Shown: positions 21,541 through 33,654 of the stretch, in pieces
Layout: the number at the start of each line of letters is the position of its first letter
Numbering within the stretch: the stretch's first letter is position 1
From: Ailurus styani
Taxonomy: Eukaryota > Chordata > Mammalia > Carnivora > Ailuridae
Direction of reading: 5' to 3'
Assembly (NCBI GenBank): GCA_002007465.1
Contig: LNAC01001231.1
Coordinates: 183,809 to 247,808, forward strand
DNA: 64,000 bases
Program-made: the position numbers and the translations under genes
The notes under the pieces: generated by a model
What the model was told of the DNA's origin: nothing
The model's database searches: none
What the model saw: only the letters and a program-made list of their open reading frames with translations

Positions 21541-23200
21541 CGATCCATTCAACCTTCTCCACCTGCAGTTTTCACGACTTTTTAATCACCTGTCCCACAC
21601 TGGCAGGCTAATCTCCCAGAATTTAGCTCCAGCTGGAGGACGGGGGGAAGGACTTGGAGGTTACAGCAGGTTCTCCGCTTGCTGACAGATTAAATTCATT
21701 ATCGCACCTCATGTACAAAACAAATGGCAGTTCTATAAATCTAAACCAGGGAATTGGCTCATGATCTTCTTTCCATGGGGTACATGTATGGCCCTTCTCT
21801 GGAGACAGAGAAGGGGTATCAACCTCTCTGTTTCTCAATCCACTTGAACATCCTGACTGAATCCCTTGCCGCCTTTGCCACACGCCATGTTACTTTGGTA
21901 GCTGGGGCAGGAGCCCCGTGCCATTCTTACACCAGTTGTAGGACTGGCCATCATTCCTCGCTAAGTGATACACAGCCCGTTTCAAAGGCATTTCAAATAG
22001 CTCTTAACTCAAAAAATTTCCCCCAATATGACTATGTATAATTATATTCCTATATTCCTATATGACTATGTATAATTATATACTATATTCGTAGGCCCCC
22101 AGAACATCTTCATGTGCACATTTCTGGACCAGTGGAGTGTGTTCTGTGTGAGTCTGCTTCCTTCTCCCAATCTTTCCTTCCTCCTGTCATGTTCACCTTT
22201 GTATTTGCTGAATAGTCCATGGCACATAGCCAACATTCAGGAAATATTACTTGAATGAATGAATGATATAAATTCCATTTGTGAAAAGCTTCTCTGCCAT
22301 CAATCACAAACACCTGGACTGGAAGTTGTCTCGTTAGCATGTGTAACAGGGGAAGGGTTAGCACTGATTTGCGAAAGAAGTAGCACTAAGAGGACAGAGA
22401 GATGACTACAGAGAAACTATTTTCAGACACAATTAGAACATCTCTTAGAGGAGAAAGGGTGAAAGTAGAAATGGATTGGTTTGATTCAATTAATTCTCAG
22501 GATGCTGAGGTCATCTATTTTTACCTCCATTGTCCTAAGAGGTAAAATTATTCTACTGCTCAAAATATGTGAGTCTTTTGGCCTCCACCAGCCTTTGCCC
22601 TGATTTGTTCTATTAACATCTTCACATAACTATTTGATTCTGTATAAATGGGAATATGGTAAAATGCACAGAGCCTTTTAAAAAGGCTTTCTTTCTAAGA
22701 TTATAGTAATTTAAAAATGTTTTCAAGTCTATTTTCCTTTTGTTTAAAAGCATGACAACATACTGACCATGCTGTTTGCTTGAATCCAAAGGTGCTATAT
22801 TTTAATTTGTATTTTTATTATACTTTTCCCCATCTTTTGTGTTTTCCCATGGTGTGGGCATGCCTGCAGAATTTGACCAAAGTACTTTTAAAAAAGTAAG
22901 CGCTTTCCTTCTTTTATTTATGAAGCTAAAAAAGTGCTAGCTCTTGGGTAATTTCTTGTCTTTGTAACAGATTCCTAAATTTTAATTTTTAAAAACTAAC
23001 CACAATTTAAAATTACTATAGTTCCTTGCTAGATTAAAAAAAAAGAAAAACCTTTCAGGAAATTCTTCCATAAAGTAACAAAAATAACATTAACTTAGAA
23101 TTTACAAAATGACTTTATATGAAAATTAGTCTTTGCAATAACTGTAATATTTTGGTCATATCCACTATAATGTAATTTAAATGTTTTTACAAGTAGATTT
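21541..23200. other. Unique sequence right of the CpG island
   Basis: No coding exon recognised. 22170-22275 resembles an L2 3' end ('atggcacatagccaacattc...gaatgaatgaatga'). 22027-22047 and 22061-22081 are a 21-bp direct repeat with a 34-bp period. The rest shows nothing. Confidence 0.45.
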
Positions 23201-23216
23201 TACCTAATGTGCATTT

Positions 23217-23443
23217 TTTTAAAGATTTTATTTATTTATTTGACACACAGAGAGAGATTACAAGTAGGCAGAGAGGCAGGCAGAGAGAAGAGGATTATAA
23301 TTGGCAGAGAGGCAGGCAGAGAGAGGAGGAAGCAGGCTCCCCACTGAGTAGTGAGCCCAATGCGGGACTCGATCCCAGGACCCTGAGATCATGACCTGAG
23401 CGGAAGGCAGAGGCTTTAACCCACTGAGCCACCCAGGCGCCCC
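23217..23443 (-). mobile_element. Can-SINE (antisense) with internal 37-bp duplication
   Basis: Antisense mustelid-type SINE. Its 'gattacaagtaggcagagag' block is tandemly duplicated (23256-23292 and 23293-23329, slightly diverged). TSD cctaatgtgcattt at 23203-23216 and 23443-23456 (one base shared with the element end). Confidence 0.94.
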
Positions 23444-23752
23444 CTAATGTGCATTTCTGATTTATTTATTCATTCTTGATATGTCAATGTTGATTTACAC
23501 TTACTGAAAAAATCTTAAGGGTGAAGAGAACATAAGTCCTGTTCTCAGAGGATTTGTCTATTTCTTCTCAAACTCCTAAAAAATACTTCTTCAAAATAAA
23601 ACCAAAAATGTTTAATGTAGCAGAGGTACATTTTTATTTTGCTTCAGGTAACACTGAAATATCAGTACAAAACTATCAGAAGTTTCTCCTGATGTCTTGG
23701 GATGGAGACAAGTAAGAAAATACATCCATATATATATATACAGATCCTTTTC

Positions 23753-23865
23753 TTTTTTAAAAAAGATTTTATGTTTAAGTAATCTCTGCATTCAACTGGG
23801 ACTGGAACTTAGAACCCCTAGATCAAAAGCCACATGCTCTACCCACTGAGGCAGTCAGAAACCCC
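23753..23865 (-). mobile_element. Short Can-SINE-related element (antisense)
   Basis: A short tRNA-related SINE form: 'aagattttatgtttaagtaa' at the left and 'catgctctacccactgagg' at the right, lacking the long CT-rich part. TSD tacagatccttttc at 23739-23752 and 23866-23879 is perfect. Confidence 0.88.
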
Positions 23866-23879
23866 TACAGATCCTTTTC

Positions 23880-24715
23880 AATGAAATCTAGTAACCTTTA
23901 ATAATTTCCAACACTGAATTTTCAAACACCATTAGTTTTTCTCCATTTTTACTTCTAGAGGAAAATGAGTATCTGAAAAAAAGACTTTCCAAAATATTGG
24001 TCATTGTGTTGTATACTATGGCTACTTTGATAGTATCCCGATAAATTTTTCAACTAAAAGAATACATATTAACTGGCAAAGATGAAATAGAAGATGTAAA
24101 ATAGCTGTTTAAGATTTTCAAATATTTATTAGATATAGATGGCAGTTTGGAGTTTGACTTTCTTAACACGATGTGCTAAATCACAACAAAAAAATGGCAC
24201 ATCATTGCTATTGACTAGGATCTTCAACTGAACTATAGATAACAATTTGCAAGGTCCATTCAAGTCTGAGAATAGTTATTGGACTTTCCCACATTATGGA
24301 TGTGATACATTCAAAGTCTTCAGTCAATTTCAGGAAAATTTGTGTGATATTTTAGAGAATTCTGAACTGTTTGATATTCCTAATGTGATAAAAGTAGCTT
24401 GAAAATAAGCTGAAGGGAGAAGGATGATCTAATTCAATATTTTTACCCTTGGCATGCCTGTTTTTTGAGATGCTCCATTGTATTTCTTCTGTGAAATTCT
24501 GTAATTTATTGAAACAATATTTTAGACTATATTCCTAACCAAATCTTTTCAATACGTTAAAATTTAAATTGAGATAGTAAAAACAAAAGGGGTATGGTTG
24601 CCAAAAACCTACTAATTGTTCATTTTTGGGGGGGTTGGGAAATAGTATATAAAACATCTGTTTTCTAGTCTATTATCTTACCCACATTGTTCTATAAAAA
24701 ATTACTTTATGCCTT
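23880..24715. other. Unique AT-rich sequence, no feature seen
   Basis: No repeat or coding frame recognised. Confidence 0.45.
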
Positions 24716-24733
24716 TTAAAAGTAGGAAAACTG

Positions 24734-24943
24734 AGGGCGCCTGGGTGGCTCAGTGGGTTAAAGCCTCTGCCTTCAGCTCAGGTCATGATCTCAGGGTCCT
24801 GGGATCGAGGCCCGCATCGGGCTCCCTGCTCGGTGAGGAGCCTGCTTCCTCCTCTCTCTCTGCCTACCTCTCACCCTACTTGTGATTTCTCTCTGTCTCT
24901 ATCTCTCTCTGTCAAATAAATAAATAAATAAAATCTTTAAAAA
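24734..24943 (+). mobile_element. Can-SINE (mustelid type) with 16-bp TSD
   Basis: Sense SINE, 'gggcgcctgggtggctcag', close to the apparent mustelid consensus. TSD aaaagtaggaaaactg at 24718-24733 and 24944-24959 is perfect, so the copy is young. Confidence 0.97.
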
Positions 24944-24989
24944 AAAAGTAGGAAAACTGTAATTTAAGAAACTTGAGAGCTAGTCTTGG

Positions 24990-25115
24990 ATGACTCCAGG
25001 AATCATGCTAATCTCCCTGAAATTCAGTCATCTCATCAATAAATGGGGACATATACTATCCCCACCTTGTTTCTCAGAGTCATTGAAAGGCTTAAATGAG
25101 TTCCACTGTAAATGT
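24990..25115 (+). repeat. MIR SINE remnant
   Basis: MIR-like order: 'tcagtcatctcatcaataaatgggga', 'ctatccccacctt', 'gtcattgaaaggcttaaatgag'. Decayed, ends approximate. Confidence 0.65.
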
Positions 25116-25119
25116 TGTG

Positions 25120-25805
25120 CATTGGGAGGATGTCGGCATCCTTGGAAGTGAAGGTGCAGGGAGGTAGTGAATCTGGATATAATATTATGTCGTTCAATCC
25201 AGCAGCCTTAAAGAAGTTCTCCCAAAGGCATAGAGTTTTAGCTCTAATCTCAGATGGGCAACCTGTTGGACAGAAATAAGCAGAGAATGTGAAGAGACCA
25301 AGGTTAGAGATTCAGCTGTATTATATAGGTAAATGTGAACTCTGGACCAATTAAACTCATGAGCATTCATCTCTTCATAGTGAAAATGTATGTAATTCCT
25401 ATCATATGTGTTTTATTAATGAGCTTTCTCTAAATATTTTACAATAGACAGAATTTGATTTTATACTGAGGAAAACGCCTCATTTTATGTAAAAACATGA
25501 GGGAAAGGTCAACCCTTACAGGATTGGCATAAGAATTAAATAAGACGCTATAATAAAGCACCATCAATATGTGACCTTTAATTCTTTATTAGAATGCCAA
25601 AGAAGCGTAGTGATAAATTTAGCCAAATTTCTTCATTTGAGAGATGAGCACTCTGAGGTCTAAAGGATGAAGTTATTTAGTCAAATGCTTGTAATAGTAC
25701 AACCTCCTGATTCATATTGTTTTTAATATGCCATTCTATTAAGAGTATTGTTAACATAGAATTTGGAGAATATGATTAGAAAAGGAACTTTCGTGAGCAA
25801 AAAGG
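25120..25805. other. Unassigned unique sequence
   Basis: AT-rich, no recognised feature. Confidence 0.4.
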
Positions 25806-25814
25806 AAGGGAGCA

Positions 25815-26150
25815 TAGACTCAAAAGTGGGAGCAGAATCTGAATCCTGACTCCATCAACTATGAGATATTACTTGAGAAACTTAACACCATTGTAAAGCT
25901 ACCCCACTGTCCCAATTAATTAATTATTTTGCTTTCACCAAATATATATTGAATACCTGTTATGTGTCAGGGATGGTAGGGATGGTAGTCATTATTTGAT
26001 TTATTCCTGCCTCCCTACACTTAATTTTGCAAAGCCATACTATATACCACTATTTTACAAGACAGAACCCTAACTCTTAGAAAGTTCAAGAAATTTAACC
26101 AAGATCACAAAGCCAGTAAGGACTGGAGTTCTTATTGTAATCCCTGTCAT
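25815..26150 (+). repeat. MIR remnants (two pieces)
   Basis: 25815-25930 resembles the MIR 5' half (gcagaatctgaatcctgac). 25990-26150 resembles the 3' half ('caagatcacaaagccagtaag'). They may be one element split by drift or two separate ones. Confidence 0.6.
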
Positions 26151-26159
26151 ACTCTAAAG

Positions 26160-26930
26160 TTCATGATTTTTACCATATCATGTTGCTTATCTTGTTTAAG
26201 AGCTACAAAAAAATCAAATGGTGTTCAGCTGTCATTCTTACAAACACTCAAACTCTCTCATGAAAATATCAATGAAAGTACAGAAAAGCTGTTTTCAGTA
26301 CTGTATTTCAAGTGCCTAGCACTTAAACACTCAATAAATACTGATTCATGGATTCTTACTGCTCCTTCCCTTCCTTCCTTCTTCTCTCTTTTCCTCCTTC
26401 CTTCCCTTCTTTCTCACATTGCCTAATAATTTTCCGCTGTGTCATATTTTTGTAATTGCTAATATATCCTTTTAAATGTAATATTTGGATACTTTATACA
26501 TGAGTTCATTTGCTCACAGTGAGCAATTGTAATAACTTTATTGCTTATTTTTATTTTACCATTTTTTGTTTTCTATTTTTATGCTTATTTGTAATTTCCT
26601 TTTCTTCCTATAATTTGTTCTTTATTGGTTTGACTGCTTGCTTCAATTTTCCCTTGATTTTAAAAGTGTACATCCTTTGAATATTTTTTTACAAAATTAC
26701 TTTCTTTTTCAAAAATATTTTCAGAATTATATTCTTTAATTATTAAAAATAAAACTGAGCAAGCTTTTACTACCCTGTTTCCTACCACCACCTTTTTTAA
26801 GTCTTCTGTTTAGATTTTCCACCAGGACACAAAATTGTAGAGAACTTGGTTAAAATTTAGAAACAAAGATCACACTTGCAGTTAAAAAAAAAAAGAAAGC
26901 ATAGTTTGTAGGAAGAGTAAAATTGGATTT
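26160..26930. other. Unique AT-rich sequence with CTTC tract
   Basis: It holds a pyrimidine tract (ccttcccttccttccttctt, 26364-26412). Nothing else recognised. Confidence 0.45.
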
Positions 26931-26934
26931 TCTA

Positions 26935-27525
26935 TTCTCAATACGGCAGCCAGAGTAATTTTTTCAAACCTATGTCAGAACATGTCAGCACCCTATAGGA
27001 GTCATTACTCACTCTGAGTGAAGCCCCAAGTCCTCACAGGGGCTACAAAGCCCTACACCATCTGTTTCACATTGCCAATCTTCTCCTTCTCTCTCACTTT
27101 CCCCATTACTCAATCCACTCCAGTTGCACTTGCCTCCTTCTTTGTCCTTCCACACATTAGCCATGCTTTCACCTTTGGACTTTTCCATTAATTCTTTTCT
27201 GATCTGAACCATCCTTCTGTCAGGTATGCCTGTTTCTATCTCTTTCACCCTCTTCAAATCCTAGTCAAATGTCACTTTTTGACAATCTTAATTAACATTC
27301 TAGGCCCCTATACCCCCAATCAATATTATCTTGCTCATTTTTTTCATGGTAGTAACATGCATATTTCCGGCACATTGCATAACTTGTCATATTTGTTGCT
27401 TATTCCTTTCCTCCCTTTTCCACTAATTTAGATACTAGAATATAAGCTCTATAGAAGCAAGGGTTTTGTTTGGTTTTCTGCTGATTCCTAAAATATTCCT
27501 TTACTAAATAAACTTTAAATTCTCT
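26935..27525 (+). repeat. LINE-2 (L2) 3' fragment
   Basis: An old L2 3' region on the + strand, with 'gctacaaagccctacacca' followed by 'caaatgtcactttttgac' and then 'agaatataagctctatag'. Decayed, with no useful reading frame. The minus-strand frame at 27009-27257 is a by-product. Confidence 0.8.
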
Positions 27526-27804
27526 GCCATCATGAAAAAGGACTGCAAAAAGATGCTAGTGTTGTTTTCAAGTACAGGCCAATGTCAAGGACTCTGCTAG
27601 GTAGCTTCAGAATGAAGGTGGTAGCTATAGGGAATAGTATGCCATCACATAAACTCCACCATGACAAATGATCAATTCCAGTTAAGTCAGTGTGGAGATC
27701 ACAAATGCATAACTATACAAATTGCAGTGTTGTGGGGTACCACAGAAACAGCTTGAAAGTTCATGTAAAAAAGGGAAGAAGGTGATGTAGATGAAATAAG
27801 TTAT

Positions 27805-28055
27805 TACTAATATTTATTTAGTGCTTACTATCTGTAAAGAATTATGCTGAGTATTTTACCATATATCACCTCAAAAATTCTTTGAATAATCCTATGAGGT
27901 TAGTGCTATTATCATACACTCATTTTCCAGATGGGGAAACTGAGGCTCAGAGAGTTATATAACTTTGCCAAGGTCATGCAGCTACTCAATGCAGCTGTGG
28001 ATATAGGTCTCAAGTTTAGGGCTGCATCTTGCCAAATTATAGGTTTTTACTTCTA
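27805..28055 (+). repeat. MIR SINE, well preserved
   Basis: A clear MIR: 'atatttatttagtgcttac', 'cctatgaggttagtgctat', 'gggaaactgaggctcagag', then 'gccaaggtcatgcagctac'. This is the best-preserved MIR in the window. Confidence 0.92.
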
Positions 28056-28059
28056 CCGT

Positions 28060-29675
28060 GATACTGTATCTGATAAATAGATGAAGGTAAGAGTTCTATA
28101 AGAAAGTGACATTAGGTAAAATCTTCAGGAAAAAGAAATAAGATGTTTCTATTCAGCAGTTGAAGAGATGGGAGGAAAGAAGGAAAGAAAAAAAAATGAA
28201 GCACTTAAAACTAACTTCAATCCAGCCAGAATTCATCAGGGAGAATCCTAGAGAACCATATAGAAAAAAAATAAATAATAACTTCAGGAGACTCAGTTTG
28301 CCTGAAGTTTGTAGAGGAAAAGAAAGCAAATAGAGAGGAGAGAAAAATCAGAGAATTTCCAAGAGAACAGAATCTCTAATCCCAGAGGAAATTGTCCCCT
28401 ACTACCATAGGGACCAAACAAAGGGAATCTGAATGAGAGAAGCCACCAGAAGAAAGAGAAAGGGAAGTTAGAGCATACCAGTGAAAATACATAAATATGT
28501 TGTGAAAGACATAACAGAAAATCTCTGTTGTAAGCAGAGCAAATAAGCAAGCATATCTTTGAGGGAAGATAAGCAGACTAAATTTTTTTTCCAGCAATAT
28601 AAAAAACAATATGGCATTGATTTGAACTTTCCCATCAGTCAACAGAGAAAAAGCTCCCTACATAAGGGTGTATTTTTATGTTTAGCACACTAAATATCAG
28701 GTATTTGAAAGATAAAAATTCTCAGAATGCATTGACAATGCATAGTGAAGTAGAGAGAATAAACCTTAGTGATCTTGATTTTAAGAACCTAAACATGTAA
28801 ATAGAAGCTCCAAAATATTCTTTAAATACTGTCTAAAAATCCTTTAAGAAGAAGAAAACGGGCTAGTAAACCAAAGATTTATTTACAAGAGCTAATAAAA
28901 GTTGTGAAATAAAATGTATTCAAACTTTTCAAAAGTGGGATTACTTTCTCAGAAGAAGGGAAATTTGGCACTGACATAGTAAAGATGAGGAAGTTCCTAT
29001 AAAATAAAAAACAACATGAGAAATGATGAAAGGCCTTTTTCCTTTCAAGACGTCACAACATGTTAAGGTAACTATGTATGAGAGGAAGTAGTGCCAATGT
29101 TAGTGGAAAATAAAATTAATATTTCTAACATTGTATGTTCATTAATGTAGAGAACTTATGGAAGGAAAAAAAAAAGGTTTTCAGCTGCATTTTAGAGTCA
29201 GATGCAAATCAATGAGCAAAGTGGCTCATTCTGGTCAGAAGTGCATTCTGACCAGACCAAGGACAGATGATAAGAGACATAAAGAACAAGAATGAAAGAG
29301 AAGGATGGTTGGGGGTCCTTTCAATATATTAAAAAAGGGAGATGGTGCTGAAAGAGAAACTATACTTAATAAAAAAAATAAAAGTGTTTAGGAACTATCT
29401 AGAAAGAAAAAGAGGTCAAAGGTGAAATACAAAAAAAAAAAAAACCCTCAAAAAAACCAAAACCCACATAGTCTAACAGAAAGTATTAGCATTGAAATGT
29501 AACTATCAATACTGAATGTTTATGAGAGAATAAGTAAGTGTCTACTAACCTGGGAAGAGGTTTTAAGTTAAGACAATTTCAAAGAAGAAAGAGAGGTAAA
29601 AAGGCTTATTGTTGGACATGCTAGCTTTTCTTTAAACCATCTGATTACCAGAAAAGTTGCTAAACCATCCATTAT
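28060..29675. other. Unique AT-rich sequence, no feature seen
   Basis: About 1.6 kb with no recognised repeat. Overlapping minus-strand frames of 85-88 codons (28293-28642) are Phe/Ser/Leu-rich and lie in purine-rich DNA, and nothing supports them as genes. Confidence 0.45.
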
Positions 29676-29679
29676 TCAT

Positions 29680-29845
29680 TCATCATACCAAACTGTAATT
29701 TATTTCTCACATATATGCATCTACATATAGACTTTAGCTCCTAGAGGACAGTAATCATGTCTTATTCATCTTTGGATGCTGAGTGCTAGGAACATAGCAA
29801 GTTCTTTATGCATATTCACTGCACTGAATGGATATGTGAATTTAC
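29680..29845 (+). repeat. L2 3' end remnant
   Basis: 'agctcctagaggacagtaat', 'tgctgagtgctaggaacatag' and 'cactgaatggata' follow the L2 3' end. Short and decayed. Confidence 0.6.
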
Positions 29846-30284
29846 CATACATTGGTGCAATTAGAATCCTCATGCTAATTCACGAATGAGAACAGAAATT
29901 AAGAGTAATCTATGGACTAAGTTGAGGTTGTTCCTAACTGTACATGTGATCAGTAGAAAAACTCAAAAGAAAATACACATCAAATTTGAAAGTAGTAAAG
30001 TATAAAGTTGAAATGGGATTTGGTGCACAGTAGTCAAAATGTATGCAGACGAGACCATCTTTGAGAGCACGTCCTTGATCCATTAGGACCACAATTCCTA
30101 TACCAGTATAGAAATCAGATGGCAATAGAAGAAAGTGGTGAGTATTTAAAATATACAAATTGTTTCATGTCTGTTTTGTAGTTTAGTTAGATAACACTAG
30201 GGGCATTGGTGCACTTCAGGTGGCTGGGATTGCCAACAGTTAGGATAGTTAAAAGGCTCACATGAGATGCTAAGTGAAATGAGA

Positions 30285-30690
30285 ATTGTGTATCCCCAAA
30301 AACTCACATCCTAAACCCTAGTATTGCAAGATATGACAGCATTTGGAGAAAGGTATTTTAAAGAAGTAATTAAGGTTAAATGAGGTTAGGGCACCTGGGT
30401 AGCTCAATTGGTTAAGCGTCTGTCTTCTGCTCAGGTCATGATCTCAGGGTCCTGGCATTGAGCTTCGAATCGGGCTCCCTGCTAGTAAGGAGCCTGCTTC
30501 TTTCTCTCCTTCTGCATGCCACTTTGCCTGCTTATGTGCCCTCTCTCTCTCTTTCCATCAAATAAATAAATAAAATCTTTTTTAAGAAGTAGGTTAAATG
30601 AGGTCACTAGACAAGGGGACTTTAATTCAACATGGCTGGTCACCTTATAAGAAAACTGGTTGGCTCACAGAGGCTCATAACTGTAGTTAA
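30285..30690 (+). repeat. Ancient interspersed repeat split by a SINE
   Basis: 'gaattgtgtatccccaaaaac...gcatttggagaaaggtatttt...ggttaaatgaggt' continues after the SINE as 'cactagacaaggggacttta...gtcaccttataagaa'. The order matches a very common old mammalian repeat. I cannot name the family. Confidence 0.65.
30387..30590 (+). mobile_element. Can-SINE in an older repeat, 14-bp TSD
   Basis: Sense SINE ('gcacctgggtagctcaattg' variant head). TSD aggttaaatgaggt at 30373-30386 and 30591-30604, made of the host repeat sequence. Confidence 0.94.
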
Positions 30691-31359
30691 CATAAAGGAC
30701 AGATTAGATAGATAGAGGATAGGAGTAGAGATATATACACAAAATATGTACCAATGCCCAGAATGTTTCATGACCCAAAGATATAATTAATCAAATTCTG
30801 GGCATAAGAGTTCCAATAAGATAAGAGGGAAAAGAGGAGAAAAAAATAACCATAGATAAAGCACTTGGCTTTAATCATGAATCAAAAAGCATTTGGCTTT
30901 TATCCTCTGTGACTTGACAAAAGTAGACAAGAATAGGTGCAAATGTAAATACATTTTTATCCGCAAGGTGAGAGATGGGAGTTTGAGTCATTCACATTGA
31001 TATTCCAAATTTCCTTGACTATTTGGTAAGATAAATAATATTGGAGAAGAGTGATGGTTGGATGAAATGGATGCTAAAGATTTGGAACAGTTGGTGATAG
31101 AAAAAAACACAATCAACGTTAGTTGTGTTTTTAATTTCCTTTTCTTTGATAGTATATACAATAATGAATTATACATTTTGAATCCATGTCAGTAATAAGT
31201 AGATATGGAAGAGCTTTTGCTTACAATAGAGTGCTAAGAGCTGATGGGTAATTAAGGAGGTTGTGCTGGAATTGAAAAATCATCACTTTGCAACTATCAT
31301 GGTATAGATTAGATTAGCTCAGGACCATCGATGGAAGCAAAATCTAGGAAGAAGTTGTA

Positions 31360-32205
31360 ATGTGGAACAGGCTATTTGCATGATCAAAAAGTCTCTCCAC
31401 GGACCACATATTGCTTGCAAGGAAGAAAAACAAACTGTGATCGTACACTGGAGAAATCAGGCCACACCCTGACCAACTAATGACACCAATGAAGGACAGA
31501 TGAACATCATGCACCTGCACGGGCGAGGTATTGAGAAGGATACAATGTCATCCATGCAGTACTCTGGCCAAGGATGTATAATGTCAATCTAGTTAGGAGG
31601 AAATACCATAAAAATAAATTGTTGAAAGTTCTATTAATAAAAAGATGATGTTGGAAGTGAACTCTTCAAAAATGTCGTTGTTACGAAGGGAAAGAATTGC
31701 TGTGGAAATATTTCTGATGATAGAGACGAAGGAATCATGATAGTTACCTGACTCTAGACTGGATCCTGTATTGGCAGGGTGGGGGTGGGGGGATAGACTG
31801 GATCCTGTACTGGGGGGAATTATGATTTATTAGGTGAAGTGGAATCTGGACAAAAGATTAGATCAAAATATCACATCAGTGTAAGTTTATGAAGTTGAGG
31901 ATTCTAGTGAGAGCATATAAGGGAATTATCTGTAATCACCTAAGTATTTAGGAATGAAAGAGTCTAATGTATGTAATTACTCTCAAATTGTTCAGAAAAA
32001 TCTTATATGCATGTGTATATAAGATAGGTAGGTAGATCAGTTGATTGATTGATTCATAGGCAGGCAGGAAAACAGAGAACAAATGAGAAATAATAAAGCA
32101 AAAGAGTCAATAAACAATAGGTGAACCTGGGTTAAGGGTACATTGGTGTTCTTTGAATATTTTTATTTTTTCAATCTTTTCAAGTTTGGAATTAATTTAA
32201 AAATT
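31360..32205 (+). repeat. Old L1M-like 3'UTR remnant
   Basis: Phrases such as 'gaacatcatgcacctgcac', 'gtgttctttgaatattttta' and 'caagtttggaattaattt' follow, in order, an old L1-type 3'UTR that I recall from mammalian genomes. It is decayed. A G-rich 16-bp duplication (31755-31770 and 31794-31809) lies inside. Confidence 0.55.
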
Positions 32206-33420
32206 TGAGGGTAACCACAGTAACAATAGGAGCAGAATTATAGTCTCCACTAAGTTCTCCAGAGGTGGTAAGCCTTGAGCTAAGTGACCAAGGAGACAAA
32301 GCAATAAAAGCCTGACAAACTGACAATAGCCTGTGCCATTTGATGTCCAGGAGACAGGGCATGGGATTCTCCCTGCCCTAAACTCTCCTCCCATGTGGTA
32401 CCCTTAATATCATGGGAACACACCATGAAGGATGCTGGCAAAGCAAGTTCAAGAAAAGGTGGAACATGAAAGTAAGAAGTCTCCACACTGACACTCCTCC
32501 ATGAACAAATTAATGAAGTGGCTTCTCTTCTATATCTTTAGAGGCTATGTCGTTATACACTGCTGAACACGAAAGATAAAATCAATCTTATAATTTGTAT
32601 AAGAAGAGAAAAATTCCTAGCTGATTAATGCCTCTAATATATTGCAAGTGATGTGAAATGTGTTAGAAGATTCTTTTTCAGTCACTGAAACCTAATTCAG
32701 TTTTTAAAAACAATTTAGATACGTTTCATTCACCACATATTCACTGGAATGCATGCCTACCTCAGTTGGCCTAAGGTTTAGAGGATTTTCCTCGGTTTAT
32801 TCCATTAAATACAGGAGAAATGTCAATAACACAAGCTGAGCATATTGAAACAAAATGTATACTTTTGGATAACTCAAGGATGTTTCTAAACATGCTACTG
32901 ATGTACTTTAAATCTATCATGAATACACATTTTTAAAAACATGGTCATATTTTCTTGTGTTTAGCAAAATGCCTATTTTACAATCCCATTTAAAAGGAAA
33001 AGCCCAACAAGGAGATTGATCCACTGGTCCACGAGTCACTTTGGAGAGCAAATGATAATAATTCTTTAAATTTCTTATCCTTCCAAGAAAGGTGGATTAA
33101 AAAGGGGATGAATTATGGTGTTCTTTTACTGATTAATTACAGATTGTTGAGATAACTGGCTCCCCCCCAATCTTCTCACTGCTTTCAGCTGAGTACTTAC
33201 CTTAATGTTATACACATTAAATATTTAATGAATCTTATTTATGATGTTATGGGAGAAATCCATTTTGGGAAGATTTTTGTCTCATCAGTCATACTGTAGA
33301 TTTTTTTTACTATTTTTCAGATGTCTTTTATCTGGTTCCTACTTCTCAGCATTTTGCTGCCTGTCCACACTGGCACTTTCCATCCTACATCTGACCCCTC
33401 TAGTTAATCTCTGAGGTATT
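32206..33420. other. Unique AT-rich sequence, no feature seen
   Basis: No recognised repeat, coding exon or CpG cluster. Confidence 0.45.
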
Positions 33421-33436
33421 AGGGGTCCTGAAACCA

Positions 33437-33640
33437 AGTTACCTGGGTGGCTCAGTTGGTTAAGTGTCTGCCTTCTTCTCAGGCCATGATCCCAGGGTCT
33501 TGGGATGGAGATCCATGTCTGGCTCCCTCCTCAGCAGGGAGCTTGCTTCTCCCTCTCCATCTGCAGCTCCCCCACTTGTGCTCTCTTGCTCTCTTTCTCT
33601 CTCTCTGTCAAGTAAATAAATAAAATCTTAAAAAAAAAGA
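33437..33640 (+). mobile_element. Can-SINE with 12-bp TSD
   Basis: Sense SINE with a diverged head ('acctgggtggctcagttgg') and an extended CT region. TSD gtcctgaaacca / gtcatgaaacca at 33425-33436 and 33641-33652, one mismatch. Confidence 0.92.
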
Positions 33641-33654
33641 GTCATGAAACCATT

